Shown: positions 8,101 through 17,656, counted from the stretch's first letter. The stretch is DNA of 37,638 nt from an uncultured Desulfobacterales bacterium (GCA_945787595.1 CALZJV010000266.1:1-37638), one strand, 5' to 3'. The notes: generated by a model from the sequence alone, not told the origin. Program-made: numbers and translations.

Positions 8101-9507
8101 ATGCTAACAAATTTAGATCCGGTATTACTGGCGCGGATTCAATTCGCATTCACGATTACCTTTCACATCGTTTTTCCGGCATTCACGATCGGTCTGGCAA
8201 GCTGGTTGGCCGTTGTCGAATGGCGCTTTTTAAAGACCGGCAATGAAATTTATCAACAAATTTACCGCTTGTGGGTGAAAATCTTTGCGGTTACATTTGG
8301 CATGGGCGTTGTATCCGGCGTGGTGATGTCATACCAGTTCGGTACCAACTGGTCGGTATTCTCCGACAAGGCTGGGAATGTTATCGGACCTCTGCTCGGC
8401 TATGAAGTTTTAACCGCCTTCTTTCTGGAAGCTTCATTTTTGGGCGTGATGCTGTTTGGCTGGAACCGGGTGAGCCGCAAGATGCATTTTGCCTCGACCC
8501 TTATTGTGGCCTTTGGGACTTTAATGTCTTCGTTCTGGATTCTAGCGGCCAATAGTTGGATGCAAACACCCCAGGGCTATCGCGTGGGAGAATATGATCT
8601 GTTCTACCCGACCGACTGGCTGCAGATTATCTTCAACCCGTCATTCCCATACCGCTTTGCGCACATGGTTGTAGCCGCCTACCTTACCACGGCGTTTGTC
8701 GTCGGAGGCATCGGGGCCTACTACCTTTGGCGCAAACAGCATGTCGGGCATGCCAAGGTGATGTTTGGCATGGCCATGATTATGGCCGTATTTGTTGCGC
8801 CGCTGCAACCGATCATTGGTGATTTGCACGGACTTAACACCCTTGAACACCAACCGGCCAAAGTAGCCGCCATGGAAGGACTCTGGGAAACCCAGCGCGG
8901 GGCGCCCTTAAAATTGTTCGGTTGGCCGGATCAAGAACAGGGAAAAACCAAATATGCGATTGAAATTCCCAAATTGTCCAGTCTGATTCTGACCCATGAG
9001 TTGGATGGCGAGGTAAAGGGCTTGAAAGAATGGCCCCCGGATGAGCGTCCGCCGGTAGCCTGGGTTTTCTGGTCATTTCGGACGATGGTCGGTGTCGGGA
9101 TCTTGATGGTAATCACCGGCGTGATAGCCGCTGTGCTTTATTTTCGCAAGAAATTATTCGATACCCGCTGGTTTCAATTATGGTGCATGGCCTTGACCCC
9201 AGCGGGATTTATCGCCGTGATCGCCGGCTGGTTTGTGACTGAAATCGGTCGGCAGCCATACATCGTCTATGAAGTCATGCGAACGTCGGATGCCGTCTCG
9301 CCGGTAGTCGGGCCGAATATCGCCCTGTCTCTGCTGGCCTTCATCATTACCTATACCTTCGTATTTGGTGCCGGAAGCTATTATATTTTACGACTGATCG
9401 GCAAAGGACCCGTTACCCCGGAAAAAGCTTACGGCGATCACGGCATAAAAGCACCGCCGCTGGTGACGGATATGGGCTCCGAAACAGGAGGAGGCAAACA
9501 TGTTTAG
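8101..9507 (+). CDS. cydA: Cytochrome bd-type quinol oxidase subunit I
   Basis: 468-aa integral membrane subunit carrying the quinol site and the haems of a bd-type terminal oxidase, which reduces O2 to water without proton pumping. The haem ligand His22 sits in [13 protein letters not shown], equivalent to His19 of the E. coli enzyme. [26 protein letters not shown] holds the two conserved Glu of the haem b595/d site. The quinol-loop motif [15 protein letters not shown] and the helix motif [16 protein letters not shown] are intact. The Q-loop is short, as in the CioA (cyanide-insensitive) branch. AAGGTGA precedes the ATG. It overlaps cydB by 8 bp. In an anaerobe this enzyme typically serves oxygen defence or microaerobic respiration. 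Confidence 0.97.
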   Translation: MLTNLDPVLLARIQFAFTITFHIVFPAFTIGLASWLAVVEWRFLKTGNEIYQQIYRLWVKIFAVTFGMGVVSGVVMSYQFGTNWSVFSDKAGNVIGPLLGYEVLTAFFLEASFLGVMLFGWNRVSRKMHFASTLIVAFGTLMSSFWILAANSWMQTPQGYRVGEYDLFYPTDWLQIIFNPSFPYRFAHMVVAAYLTTAFVVGGIGAYYLWRKQHVGHAKVMFGMAMIMAVFVAPLQPIIGDLHGLNTLEHQPAKVAAMEGLWETQRGAPLKLFGWPDQEQGKTKYAIEIPKLSSLILTHELDGEVKGLKEWPPDERPPVAWVFWSFRTMVGVGILMVITGVIAAVLYFRKKLFDTRWFQLWCMALTPAGFIAVIAGWFVTEIGRQPYIVYEVMRTSDAVSPVVGPNIALSLLAFIITYTFVFGAGSYYILRLIGKGPVTPEKAYGDHGIKAPPLVTDMGSETGGGKHV

Positions 9508-10519
9508 TTTCGCAAGTTTTCTGGATTTACCGCTCATCTGGTACGGTCTGATTATCACCGCGATGTTTCTATATGTCATTTTGGATGGTTTCGACCTGGG
9601 GGTGGGTATTTTGTTTCCCTTTGCGCCTTCGGATACCTGCCGCGATCGCATGATGAACTCGATTGCCCCCTTCTGGGACGGCAACGAGACCTGGCTGGTA
9701 TTGGGTGGCGGCGGCTTGTTCGCAGCGTTTCCCCTGGCCTATTCGATTGTCATGCCGGCACTTTACATGCCGGTGATCCTCATGCTGCTGGGGCTGGTTT
9801 TCCGGGGCGTGGCATTTGAATTTCGGTTCAAAGCGACCGGTAATTCAAGGAAAATTTGGGATTATGCCTTCCACTTTGGTTCGCTGGGCGCCGCCTTCAT
9901 GCAGGGTGTGATCCTGGGGGGTTTTGTTCAGGGAATAGACGTGGACGGCCGCCATTTTGCCGGCGGTCCGCTTGACTGGCTGAGCGCATTCAGCGTGATG
10001 ACCGGTCTGGCGCTGGTATGCGGCTATGCCTTGCTGGGTTCTACCTGGTTGATCATGAAAACCGAAGACATGACCCAGGACTGGGCAAACAAATGCGCAG
10101 CCTACGTTCTTGCCTTTGTGGCCCTGTTCATGGCACTGGTCAGCCTGAGTATGCCTTTTATAAATACGGATATAAAAAATCTGTGGTTTAGTCTGCCTAA
10201 TTTTTTCATGCTGTTGCCCATGCCGCTTTTATCAGCCCTCATTGTCGTTCTGCTGTGGCGCGATTTGAAGAAACAGAGGGAACGCAGACCCTTTTTTTTG
10301 AGCCTAGGTATTTTTCTGATGAATTATATCGGCCTGGGAATCAGTTTGTGGCCCTGGCTGGTGCCCTATGAAGTCAATTTTTGGCAGGCAGCAGCGGCAC
10401 CTGAATCCCAATCGCTCTTGCTGGTCGGAACCGTTATCATGCTGCCGATCATACTCACATATACGGGCTACTGCTACTACATTTTTAGAGGAAAAACTTC
10501 CCATGAAACCATTTACTAA
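9500..10519 (+). CDS. cydB: Cytochrome bd-type quinol oxidase subunit II
   Basis: 339-aa membrane partner of CydA, the usual length, with about nine helices. The N-terminal family motif WYGLIITAMFLYVILDGFDLG and the following WDGNETWLVLGGGGLFAAFP are diagnostic of CydB/CioB. The gene starts 8 bp before the cydA stop with AGGAGG upstream, so translation is coupled. Its own 3' end overlaps the next small gene by 17 bp. No internal defect is visible. Confidence 0.96.
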   Translation: MFSFASFLDLPLIWYGLIITAMFLYVILDGFDLGVGILFPFAPSDTCRDRMMNSIAPFWDGNETWLVLGGGGLFAAFPLAYSIVMPALYMPVILMLLGLVFRGVAFEFRFKATGNSRKIWDYAFHFGSLGAAFMQGVILGGFVQGIDVDGRHFAGGPLDWLSAFSVMTGLALVCGYALLGSTWLIMKTEDMTQDWANKCAAYVLAFVALFMALVSLSMPFINTDIKNLWFSLPNFFMLLPMPLLSALIVVLLWRDLKKQRERRPFFLSLGIFLMNYIGLGISLWPWLVPYEVNFWQAAAAPESQSLLLVGTVIMLPIILTYTGYCYYIFRGKTSHETIY

Positions 10520-10622
10520 GAGACAGACGCAATGGGCCTGGTTTGTCGGACTTTGGTGCGGCGGTTTGGCGGCTGTTTTACTGCTGGCCTATCTCATCCG
10601 ATGGATGATGAAAATACCCTAA
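10503..10622 (+). CDS. Small cyd-operon membrane protein (DUF2474/CydX-like)
   Basis: 39-aa single-span membrane protein beginning MKPFTKRQTQWAWFVGLWCGG, with a hydrophobic stretch to about residue 33 and a short basic end. It overlaps the cydB end by 17 bp, with AGAGGAAAAA before the ATG. Short, basic-then-hydrophobic proteins in this position are accessory subunits of bd oxidases (CydX/CbdX and the DUF2474 type found with CioAB). The sequence fits DUF2474 better than CydX, by memory of the family. Such subunits stabilise the haem site in E. coli; a similar role is inferred here. Confidence 0.75.
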   Translation: MKPFTKRQTQWAWFVGLWCGGLAAVLLLAYLIRWMMKIP

Positions 10623-10674
10623 ACTTAGGTGGTGAAAAGTTACTCTCAAATAGACTCATTGGACTTAAGCTTTG

Positions 10675-10799
10675 ATTTTATTTTTGTTCCGACTTGCAAA
10701 AAGGTTTCAGGTGTCAGGTGTCAGGACGAAGGCGCCAGGCAGTTGTGCCTGAAACCTGAAACCATGTACCCGTTGTTTGGAACAAAACCGGGATAAAAT
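10675..10799. repeat. Nested inverted-repeat element after the cyd operon
   Basis: The outer arms at 10675-10690 (ATTTTATTTTTGTTCC) and 10779-10799 are imperfect complements. Inside them, GGTTTCAGGTGTCAGGTGTC (10703 onward) pairs with GCCTGAAACCTGAAACC at 10747-10763. A related half (CTGACACCTGAAACCTTAG) occurs near 25199. This resembles a MITE-like or REP-like dispersed repeat and could also act as a transcription terminator. Confidence 0.55.
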
Positions 10800-10863
10800 T
10801 TAGAGGACTTATTAAGGGTAATTTTCACTATCCCAACCCTAACTTAAGGGGAGGTGATGACAG

Positions 10864-11199
10864 ATGGTAAATGATTTGAGCGAAGTTTTGACCAAAATAG
10901 GCGAAGAATATAAAGAAAATATTCAGGAGGATTCGCGCTATTACCTTGAAATCAGTATCGCCCAAAAGGCTGCCGAATTGGGCTTTCCGGAAGTAAAAGA
11001 GCGTTACAGGAACGTTTACGCGATTGTACCGTTGAAGCAGCCGGTGAATGGAATGAAGGTCCGCGTGGACGGCCGGACCTTCGTCAAATATCATCAGTTT
11101 GAATCCGGAATCGTGGTGCCGAACCATGTGGCCGGACAGGTAGATCTGCCCCACCGGGCCTATTTTGCCAAAGACAGCATGATTTGCAACTTTGGGTAG
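10864..11199 (+). CDS. Hypothetical cytoplasmic protein, 111 aa
   Basis: Not recognised. GGGGAGGTGATG lies 8-10 nt before the ATG, so it is very likely translated. No signal peptide or membrane segment. The first 40 residues are charged and helical (SEVLTKIGEEYKENIQEDSR), and the second half looks beta-rich (NGMKVRVDGRTFVKYHQF; SGIVVPNHVAGQVDLPHRAYFAKDSMICNFG). It stands alone between the repeat element and a 400 bp gap. Confidence 0.7.
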   Translation: MVNDLSEVLTKIGEEYKENIQEDSRYYLEISIAQKAAELGFPEVKERYRNVYAIVPLKQPVNGMKVRVDGRTFVKYHQFESGIVVPNHVAGQVDLPHRAYFAKDSMICNFG

Positions 11200-11601
11200 C
11201 CGGCGCTCAAAGGCCTTATTTTCTGCAGCGGCAACTACCCAAAGGCAGTGCATGTGTAACATGGTCGTCATTTACCCTGATCTACAGTTGAGTTGACAGA
11301 ATTGGGAAAGTAAGATAGACCTTCGATGGTCAGAATGGTATCACAGCTTATTAGGAAGCACTTACAGTGTGTATCTGTTGGCGTAGTCATAATATTCCTG
11401 TATTTTCGAATTTTATCATTAAAACATTCACACCTAAGCAAAGCTAAAAAAGTAAAATTATCATCCGACATAGATGTTGTTTCTTGTATATTGCCAACAC
11501 GCAGGCTGATTCAGAGCGGATACGCTACGTAATTTCCCATATCCAGACGCCGTAACCGCCAAGCCCACGAAGATTTCTTATTCCTGGTTCTTAGTAAAGA
11601 A
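11200..11601. other. Intergenic stretch without a supported gene
   Basis: 402 bp upstream of the sigma-54 activator gene. The short open frames lack ribosome-binding sites and protein-like sequence. No clear terminator or operator is visible. The activator's promoter must lie here. Confidence 0.5.
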
Positions 11602-13743
11602 ATGGATGACCAACACAGCATTGAAATCTCGGATCCCGTCATCTTTTACGCGGATGAGCAGGACGGATTCTTTCGGACCGTCGCTCAGCGCTCCTTGTCG
11701 GGCATATTGATATTCCAGGAAGATGGGGTCGTGTTTACCAATCCCGCTCTCCAGGACATTGTCGGACTCACCGAAGACGAAATTCTGCGGGTAAGCCCTT
11801 TTGGTCTTGTGCATCCTGTTGACCGAGATCTGGTGAGGCAAAGGGCTGCGCTTAGGCTGAAAGGGCTGTCGCCGCCGGATGACTATGAATTCCGCATTCT
11901 CACTAACGACGGCAAAACCAGATGGGTGCGTCTGCTTGCTACCTCCATAATCTACCAGGGAAAGCCTGCTGTCCTGGCCAACATCCTTGACATCGACGAG
12001 CGCAAACGGGCGCGAGAGCTGCAGCGGGAAGCTGACCGGCTGCGCAGCACCCTGCTCGATAGCCTCCCCCACCCGGCCATGCTCATTCGGCGAGATCGCA
12101 TCATCTTGGCCGCCAACCGCCACGCCCGTGACCTGGACGCCCGAATCGGCGGATTCTGCAGCAGCGAATTCGGCAGGCGGGCATTTTGGCCCAAAGCTTC
12201 ACCCGAAGTTTCAATAGATCTTCAACCGGAAACAGAAAGCCGGGCTGCTGCCGGAACCATCAAGTGTGAATTCTGCCGGGCCGATCAGGCGCTCGAAAGC
12301 GGGGAGCCGCTGAGTATCAGAGCGCTCGAGGCTTTCGGCAGACTGTGGGATGCTTTTTGGATCCCTGTGGACGCAGATGCCTATCTGCACTATGCCATCG
12401 ACGTGACGGAGCAGCGAAAAATCGAGCAGGAAATCCGCGACAGCGAAGAGCGCTATCGCCTGATCAGTGATACCATGAACGACGGTCTCAGCATTCAGAA
12501 CCGCGAGGGTGTCATCACCCAGGTCAACCGTCGGCTCTGTGAAATATCCGGTTTCGCCCGTCACGAGCTGATCGGACGCCCGCTGGCCGACCTGTTTGTC
12601 AAAAGAGGGGACATGCCCGAGGAGATTAGCACCAACCAGAGCGACCCGGCGAAATTGGATTCGGAGACCTTCATCCATCACAAAGACGGCCGTAAGATAG
12701 CGGTCTCCCTGAAAATCGACGCCCTTATCGATGATGACGACAACCACAAGGGCAGTTTCGCCTTTTTCAGCGATATTTCGGAGTTGCGAATGCTGCGTCG
12801 CCATGCGCTCACCGCAGATCAGTTTGAGAATATCGTCGGGCGTGAGCTGTCCATGCGCAAACTCTTTGCCGAAATCATCGAGCTTGCAGCCTGCGATTTT
12901 CCGGTTCTGATTCAGGGCGAAAGCGGCGTCGGCAAGGAACTCGTGGCCCAGGCCATTCACAGCCAGAGTCACCGCAAGGGTGCCTTGTTCGTTCCGGTCA
13001 ATTGCGCGGCCCTGCCCGAAGGACTGCTCGAAAGCGAGCTTTTCGGCCACGTCAAAGGCGCCTTCACGGGAGCGATCCGGGATAAGAAAGGACGTTTTGA
13101 GCTGGCGCACGGCGGCACCATCTTTCTGGACGAGATCGCCGAATTAAGCCCGGCCATGCAAGTCAAGCTTTTGCGGGTACTGCAGGAAGGCGTCTTCGAG
13201 CGGGTAGGCGACCAGCGCACCACCAAAGTGGACGTGCGCATCATCAGCGCCACCAACAAAAACCTGGAGCATGAGATGAATGCCGGACGATTTCGCCAGG
13301 ATCTTTACTACCGCCTGTGCGTCATACCGATTCTGGTACCCCCGCTGAGAGAACGCAAAAACGATATCTCCCTGCTGGTCGACCACTTCGTCTCCGCCGT
13401 TGCCGGACGGGCGACCGGCCGGAAGCCGTCGTTGTCGCCCGCGACCCTGGTCATGCTGATGACCTATGATTGGCCCGGCAACGTCCGGGAGCTGCAAAAC
13501 GCCATCCAGTTTGCCTATGTCAAAAGCAAGGGCGATGTCATCCAACCGATGCATTTGCCGCCTGCCATCGGTAAACCCTCGTCCAAAATCACCCGCCGGC
13601 GCAAACGGCGGCGCAAACTGGATCAAAAGGGCGTGCGAGATGCCCTGCGCCGGACGGGCGGCAATAAGCTACAGGCGGCCAAACTTCTGGGCGTCAACCG
13701 CGCCACCCTCTACCGCTTTCTGGCCGAAACCAATGACAAATGA
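11602..13743 (+). CDS. Sigma-54-dependent transcriptional activator with PAS sensors
   Basis: 713-aa bacterial enhancer-binding protein. The N-terminal third holds PAS sensor domains (about 25-140 and 285-400). Between them is a degenerate PAS-like stretch with a Cys pair (KCEFCRADQALE) that might bind a cofactor. The AAA+ core starts near 410: Walker A GESGVGKE at about 438, the sigma-54 contact loop GAFTGA near 486, Walker B GGTIFLDEIAEL, and the arginine-finger region RQDLYYRLCVIPILVPPLRER. The C-terminal Fis-type helix-turn-helix ends the protein (NKLQAAKLLGVNRATLYRFLAE). There is no receiver domain, so it senses directly through PAS. A good -24/-12 promoter lies 670 bp downstream and is its most likely target. 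The ribosome-binding site is weak. Confidence 0.93.
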   Translation: MDDQHSIEISDPVIFYADEQDGFFRTVAQRSLSGILIFQEDGVVFTNPALQDIVGLTEDEILRVSPFGLVHPVDRDLVRQRAALRLKGLSPPDDYEFRILTNDGKTRWVRLLATSIIYQGKPAVLANILDIDERKRARELQREADRLRSTLLDSLPHPAMLIRRDRIILAANRHARDLDARIGGFCSSEFGRRAFWPKASPEVSIDLQPETESRAAAGTIKCEFCRADQALESGEPLSIRALEAFGRLWDAFWIPVDADAYLHYAIDVTEQRKIEQEIRDSEERYRLISDTMNDGLSIQNREGVITQVNRRLCEISGFARHELIGRPLADLFVKRGDMPEEISTNQSDPAKLDSETFIHHKDGRKIAVSLKIDALIDDDDNHKGSFAFFSDISELRMLRRHALTADQFENIVGRELSMRKLFAEIIELAACDFPVLIQGESGVGKELVAQAIHSQSHRKGALFVPVNCAALPEGLLESELFGHVKGAFTGAIRDKKGRFELAHGGTIFLDEIAELSPAMQVKLLRVLQEGVFERVGDQRTTKVDVRIISATNKNLEHEMNAGRFRQDLYYRLCVIPILVPPLRERKNDISLLVDHFVSAVAGRATGRKPSLSPATLVMLMTYDWPGNVRELQNAIQFAYVKSKGDVIQPMHLPPAIGKPSSKITRRRKRRRKLDQKGVRDALRRTGGNKLQAAKLLGVNRATLYRFLAETNDK

Positions 13744-13820
13744 AAAATGCCTGTTTACATTTAAGTACCGCCGCTGCTGAAAAGCGGCCAGTTTAATTAA
13801 AAAAAAACTTTGTCGCTTTA

Positions 13821-14129
13821 TGTATAAGAGGTTAACTAAAAAATGAACATCGAACATCGAACATTGAACGTCCAACATCGAATAATGTATTCTGTCAATT
13901 TTAAAAAAGATTGAGCAAGACTACTTCGCCAGATTGGCTACGAAGGCCAGGAGTGAATCTACCCTTTGAAATTCGATTTGGCAGAGTCGTTCGACCATCA
14001 GTTCACGACTGTAGGGCCTGTCGCAGGCTGCGGTTCTCTTGTTTTAAAATCGATAAAGCGCAGTGTCATCAATATTCGATGTTCGATGTTGGACGTTCGA
14101 TGTTCGACGTTCAATCTATTAGCTGTTCC
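13821..14129. repeat. MITE-like 309 bp element, copy 1
   Basis: Bounded by about 40 bp terminal inverted repeats built of GAACATC-type words: left 13845-13884 (starts GAACATCGAACATCGAACAT) and right 14073-14112 (ends GTTCGATGTTCGACGTTC). Homology with the second copy at 24766-25112, which is in the opposite orientation, extends past the arms into AGAGGTTAACTAAAAAATG on one side and CAATCTAYT-N-RCTGTTCC on the other. The core has no meaningful coding sequence but contains a shared GGCTGCGGTTC, then TTGTTTTAAAATCGATAAAG. It is non-autonomous; no transposase is present in the window. Confidence 0.8.
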
Positions 14130-14173
14130 TGCTAGGTGTAGTTTCATACGTAACCTTTTTTGCTCCGATAGCG

Positions 14174-14289
14174 TGTCGCAGTGTCGCATTTGTCGCAGTT
14201 AAGTTTAAATGCGACATCTAGGGTTCTCCTTGTTTCCCGCCAATCATTGATTCACGGGCATTTAGCAAGAATTGATTGCAAGTGTCGCG
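14174..14289. promoter_or_regulatory. Cluster of TGTCGCA words, candidate activator-binding sites
   Basis: TGTCGCA occurs at 14174, 14182 and 14191 in one orientation, as TGCGACA at 14210, and as TGTCGCG at 14283. TGTCGCATTT (14182-14191) and AAATGCGACA (14207-14216) form a perfect 10 bp inverted repeat. The cluster lies about 120-240 bp upstream of the -24/-12 promoter, the usual distance for enhancer-binding-protein sites. Binding by the PAS activator at 11602 is an inference. Confidence 0.5.
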
Positions 14290-14410
14290 TTTAACGCCTT
14301 TCAAATAAGACAGTCCGACGCCATACCCGCCGTTTTCCTTGATCCCCCTAGTTATAATTATTAGTTGTTATTTCAATGGGATGAAATTTCATATCAAAAA
14401 AGTATGAAAT

Positions 14411-14426
14411 TGGCATGACGATTGCT
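14411..14426 (+). promoter_or_regulatory. Sigma-54 (-24/-12) promoter
   Basis: TGGCATGACGATTGCT matches the RpoN consensus TGGCAyr-N4-TTGCw, with correct GG/GC spacing. It lies about 45 bp before the start of the 68-aa gene, and a sigma-54 activator is encoded just upstream. Confidence 0.8.
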
Positions 14427-14470
14427 TATTAGCTGGATCAGCTTATTTAGGTCTTACCACAGGAGTAGCC

Positions 14471-14677
14471 ATGACACCCGCATGTCGGAAATACTTCTTA
14501 GAGGCGATTCAATTGTCGGAAAAGTTTATCAAACTGGCTAATGATGCTCAATCCGACTGCAATGACGATCGGTGCCTAGTGCTTTTCGGCATCATCCTGG
14601 ATTCTGCCTCCAAGATACGCCTGGAGGCAGAAAAAAAGCTCAAAATACTGGCGGCGGAAACGGCAAAGCATGGTTGA
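14471..14677 (+). CDS. Hypothetical 68-aa protein, first gene after the sigma-54 promoter
   Basis: Not recognised. ACAGGAG precedes the ATG with good spacing. It is predicted soluble and mostly helical, beginning MTPACRKYFLEAIQLSEKFI, with two further Cys near the middle (SDCNDDRCLVLF) and a Lys/Glu-rich C-terminus (EAEKKLKILAAETAKHG). It sits immediately downstream of a strong -24/-12 promoter and 206 bp before the multicopper oxidase, so it is probably the leader of that transcription unit. The three Cys would allow metal binding, but that is speculation. Confidence 0.65.
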   Translation: MTPACRKYFLEAIQLSEKFIKLANDAQSDCNDDRCLVLFGIILDSASKIRLEAEKKLKILAAETAKHG

Positions 14678-14883
14678 AGGGTGTCGGACGATCGCGCATC
14701 GCTCCACATACCAAAGATCAAGAAAATGTGTTGGATATCCTACTAAACGTAGTATTGATCACTCTACCCAATAAAATCATAAAACCCAATAAAAGTCTAA
14801 AAAAGGGAGGTAATGCTTACTGTAAGTATCTAAGACGATTAACATTGTAAGTATTTAATCAGTAGCGACGAAAGGAGATAAAC

Positions 14884-16901
14884 ATGAAAAAGAAAAAATT
14901 TAAGATGACACGAAGACAGGTATTGAAGGTAGGGCTCGCCGGTGGTGCGGGGTTGCTTCTGCCCTGGAGGTTTTTACCGGCAAGGGCCTTCGCGGCTCCA
15001 GCAGCCTTGGGGCTGGGGCTGAGCGATCCAAGTTCAAGGTTGCTGTCGGACCGTCGGTGCAGATGACGGGCCTTGTCGATACTACCGGCGGTGTTGCCGG
15101 TGCACCAGTGCCAACGCCAGTCTGGGGCTACGGTCTGCCAAGCATAGGCTACACATGGCCGGGACGAACCTTTGAGGTGCAAAGCGGTGTGCCCATCGAG
15201 GTAAAGTGGGAAAACAAGCTGCTCGACCCAGTGACTGAGGCGTTCTTGCCCCATTTGCTGCCTGTAGACACCTCGCTGCACTGGGCCTACAGCCTAGCAG
15301 GATATGAGCAGTACACCATCGCCAACGCGGGTGTACCCATCGTCAGCCACCTGCACGGCGGCCACTCCGCCTTCCAGTACGACGGCAACCCCGAGTTCTT
15401 CTTCAGCCCGGGTTACGGCGTGCGCGGCCCGCAGTGGGTTGAAAAGAAATACATCTATTTGAACGACCAGGGCGCCGGGAACCTCTGGTACCATGACCAC
15501 GCCCTGGGCATCACCCGGCTCAACGTCTACGCCGGTATGGCGGGCTTCTACTTTGTCCGCGATGACTCCGACACCGGCCAGCCGGGCAACCCGCTAACCC
15601 TGCCGGCGTGGCCGTACGAGAAGGCTTACGCTATCCAGGATCGCATGTTCCGGGCCACCGGCGAATTATTCTACCCGGCCTACCCGGGCGATCCGGCCTA
15701 TGAAGATTTCATTACGGGCGAAGGCGTAACCCTGGGACCCCCGCAGTTTCCTGACAACCCCAATATGGTGCCGGGTTTCAACGGCGGCGGACCCACGGCG
15801 CTGGCCGAGTTTTTCGGCGATCACATGGTGGTCAACGGTTTGATCTGGCCTAAAGAGGACGTCGAGCCGCGCAACTATCGGATGCACCTGCTCAACGGCA
15901 CCGACAGCCGCTTCATGGCGATCAGGTTCCGTGTTGCAGCGTCGCCGACTTCAACCGACCTGATTGACGCGGGCCCGCCGTTGCCCTTCTATGTCGTCGG
16001 CAGCGACCAGGGTCTGGCCTCCAGCGCCACCATGACCGACATGCTGTTGTCCGAACCCGGCAGCCGCTACGACATCGTGTTTGACTTCTCCGATCCGACA
16101 CTGGATGGACAGCGCGTCATCATGGAAAACATCGGTGGCGACGAGCCTTTCGGCGGCGATATCCCCGGGCCGCAGGTCTTCGGTGAGACCGACCGCATCA
16201 TGGCCTTTGATGTCGTTCTAAACATCCATGATGCCACAACCGCGGCGGGCTTGCCTATTCAACCAGACGTCTTTAATCCTGCCGACATCGGCAATTCGAC
16301 CATCCCCAACACCAACACCGTAAACCGCACCCGTAAGGTCGCCTTGTTCGAAGGCTCGGACGAGTTCGGGCGGCTGCAGCCGCTGTTGGGCACTGCCGAG
16401 TTGGCCACCGACTACCTGGGCAACCCGATTAATTGGCCCGCAACACTGGAATACCAGAACGCTGGTCTCGTTGGCCAGATGCAAGGGTCTATCGCCTGGC
16501 ATTCTCCCACAACAGAGAACCCGGCGCTGGGTGACACCGAGATCTGGGAGATCTACAACGCCACCGGCGACGCCCACCCCGTGCACCTGCATCTGGTGCA
16601 CTTCGATGTTCTGGACCGGCGGGAGTTCACGGCAGACGTGATCGACCAACCGGTGGTGCAGCACAATGGCCTTCTCGGCAACGGGTTCCGGCTCGAAAAT
16701 ATCGTACTCGGAGCCGCGGTTCCTCAGCCGGACGGGTACGTCGAGAACGCGCCCAAGGACATGGTCACGGCCCTGCCGGGACAGGTCACCCGTATCAAGG
16801 CGACCTTTGACAAGCCCGGCCGCTACGTCTGGCACTGCCACATCCTCTCGCATGAGGACCACGAGATGATGCGCGTGTTGCATGTTGGGCCGGGCGCCTA
16901 A
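14884..16901 (+). CDS. Multicopper oxidase (CotA/bilirubin-oxidase-like), Tat-exported, single frameshift
   Basis: Exported copper enzyme of about 670 aa that would couple oxidation of a phenolic, metal or bilirubin-like substrate to O2 reduction. The N-terminal frame (14884-15066) carries a Tat signal (MTRRQVLKVGLAGGAG). The remainder is in another frame, open from about 15022. All four copper motifs are intact there: VSHLHGGHS, LWYHDHALGIT, HPVHLHLVHF and HCHILSHEDHEMM. One missing base near 15031 (a run of A) explains the break: restoring it gives SDPKFKVAVGPSVQMTG across the junction. It is either a real frameshift mutation or a sequence error. AAAGGAGA precedes the ATG. The gene appears more GC-rich than its neighbours, which may mean it was acquired. 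A strong terminator follows. Confidence 0.88.
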
Positions 16902-16926
16902 GAAGTTGTAGCTACAACCAGAAAAA

Positions 16927-16956
16927 GGGGCCGTCTTCGGACGGCCCCATTTTGTT
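16927..16956 (+). terminator. Rho-independent terminator after the multicopper oxidase
   Basis: Perfect 9 bp stem GGGGCCGTC / GACGGCCCC around a stable TTCG tetraloop, followed by ATTTTGTT and preceded by GAAAAA. It lies 26 bp after the stop codon. Just before it, 16905-16918 is a perfect 14 bp palindrome (GTTGTAGCTACAAC). Confidence 0.9.
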
Positions 16957-17002
16957 ACAATGTCTATTAAAATAGTTTAACACCATCTTAAGGAGGTGCT
17001 TT

Positions 17003-17344
17003 ATGAGCTATCGAATATTTTCTGCAATAGTAATTGCAGTTTCAATAATCAGCGCCGTTTTAATATCGGGGCCGGCAAGAAGTGGAGAAACAGCGAATGA
17101 TGGTTTTAAATTGGCTGCATCAGACAGCTATTTCGAAGGTATCCTTGCAATCAAGGAAGGCCATGGTGATATTCTAGTTAGACCTGTAAGTGGAAAGGAT
17201 AAGAGATTTAAGGTCAAGGAAAGTACGCTTATCACCCGAAATGGGAAACCGGCTGCCTATGATGACTTGCGAGCTCGGGATCAACTCCGTGTACGTTATG
17301 ATTCGACCCGTGTGGTCATCGAACTTCACGCAACTGGATCATGA
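17003..17344 (+). CDS. Small exported protein, 113 aa
   Basis: Not recognised at family level. TAAGGAGGTGC precedes the ATG. The first 28 residues (MSYRIFSAIVIAVSIISAVL then SGPARSGE) form a Sec signal peptide. The mature part has alternating strands: YFEGILAIKEGHGDILVRPV, then a Lys-rich KDKRFKVKESTLITRNGKP, then RDQLRVRYDSTRVVIELHA. The pattern suggests a small beta-barrel such as the OB-like exported domains of unknown function (DUF5666 type), which is a weak guess. It has its own terminator downstream and follows the multicopper oxidase terminator, so it is probably a separate unit. Confidence 0.75.
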   Translation: MSYRIFSAIVIAVSIISAVLISGPARSGETANDGFKLAASDSYFEGILAIKEGHGDILVRPVSGKDKRFKVKESTLITRNGKPAAYDDLRARDQLRVRYDSTRVVIELHATGS

Positions 17345-17656
17345 GGGGTCCCAACTAATATCTTCTATCGTTAATTTTGCCAAAATAGTAACTCGTTGTT
17401 TACATCATAAATTCAAAACAGCTGGCCGTTCGCGTGCGGCCAGCTTTAAACTGAAAGCAAACAGGAGTCATTATTTTTGGACTGGGACATTGGGAGCTTC
17501 TTATTATCCTGATCTCTAACATCCCAAGTTTTTTTGTCCTTTTTTGTCCCTGCGCCGATCCAGGTACGAATAAGATTGGGTCGGCGCTTGGCCGCTGGTA
17601 TCGGTAGGATTCATTTTGCCTATTTAAAAATGCAGAATTTAAGGCCGGCGACCGAA
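17345..17656. other. Convergent intergenic region with hairpins
   Basis: 312 bp between convergent genes. It holds the terminator at 17417-17448 and a second, looser inverted repeat with arms GCGCCGATCC and GGGTCGGCGC near 17553-17588. No gene is seen. Confidence 0.5.
17417..17448 (+). terminator. Hairpin terminator after the small exported protein
   Basis: The 9 bp arms AGCTGGCCG (17420-17428) and CGGCCAGCT (17437-17445) surround an 8-nt loop. A-rich sequence precedes and TTTAAA follows, so it could serve both strands. Confidence 0.65.

Noticed and set aside
11326..11532. 68-codon frame upstream of the sigma-54 activator
   Set aside because: No ribosome-binding site; composition typical of intergenic DNA.
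12211..13110. 299-codon open frame on the minus strand inside the sigma-54 activator gene
   Set aside because: It is fully antisense to an intact, strongly supported gene and its translation has no recognisable domain; an effect of codon bias.
13821..14129. CRISPR array, because of repeated GAACATC words
   Set aside because: The words are adjacent and arranged as two inverted arms around a single core; there are no spacers of regular size and no cas genes.
16218..16883. 221-codon minus-strand frame inside the multicopper oxidase
   Set aside because: Antisense to the copper-ligand region; long only because the gene is GC-rich.
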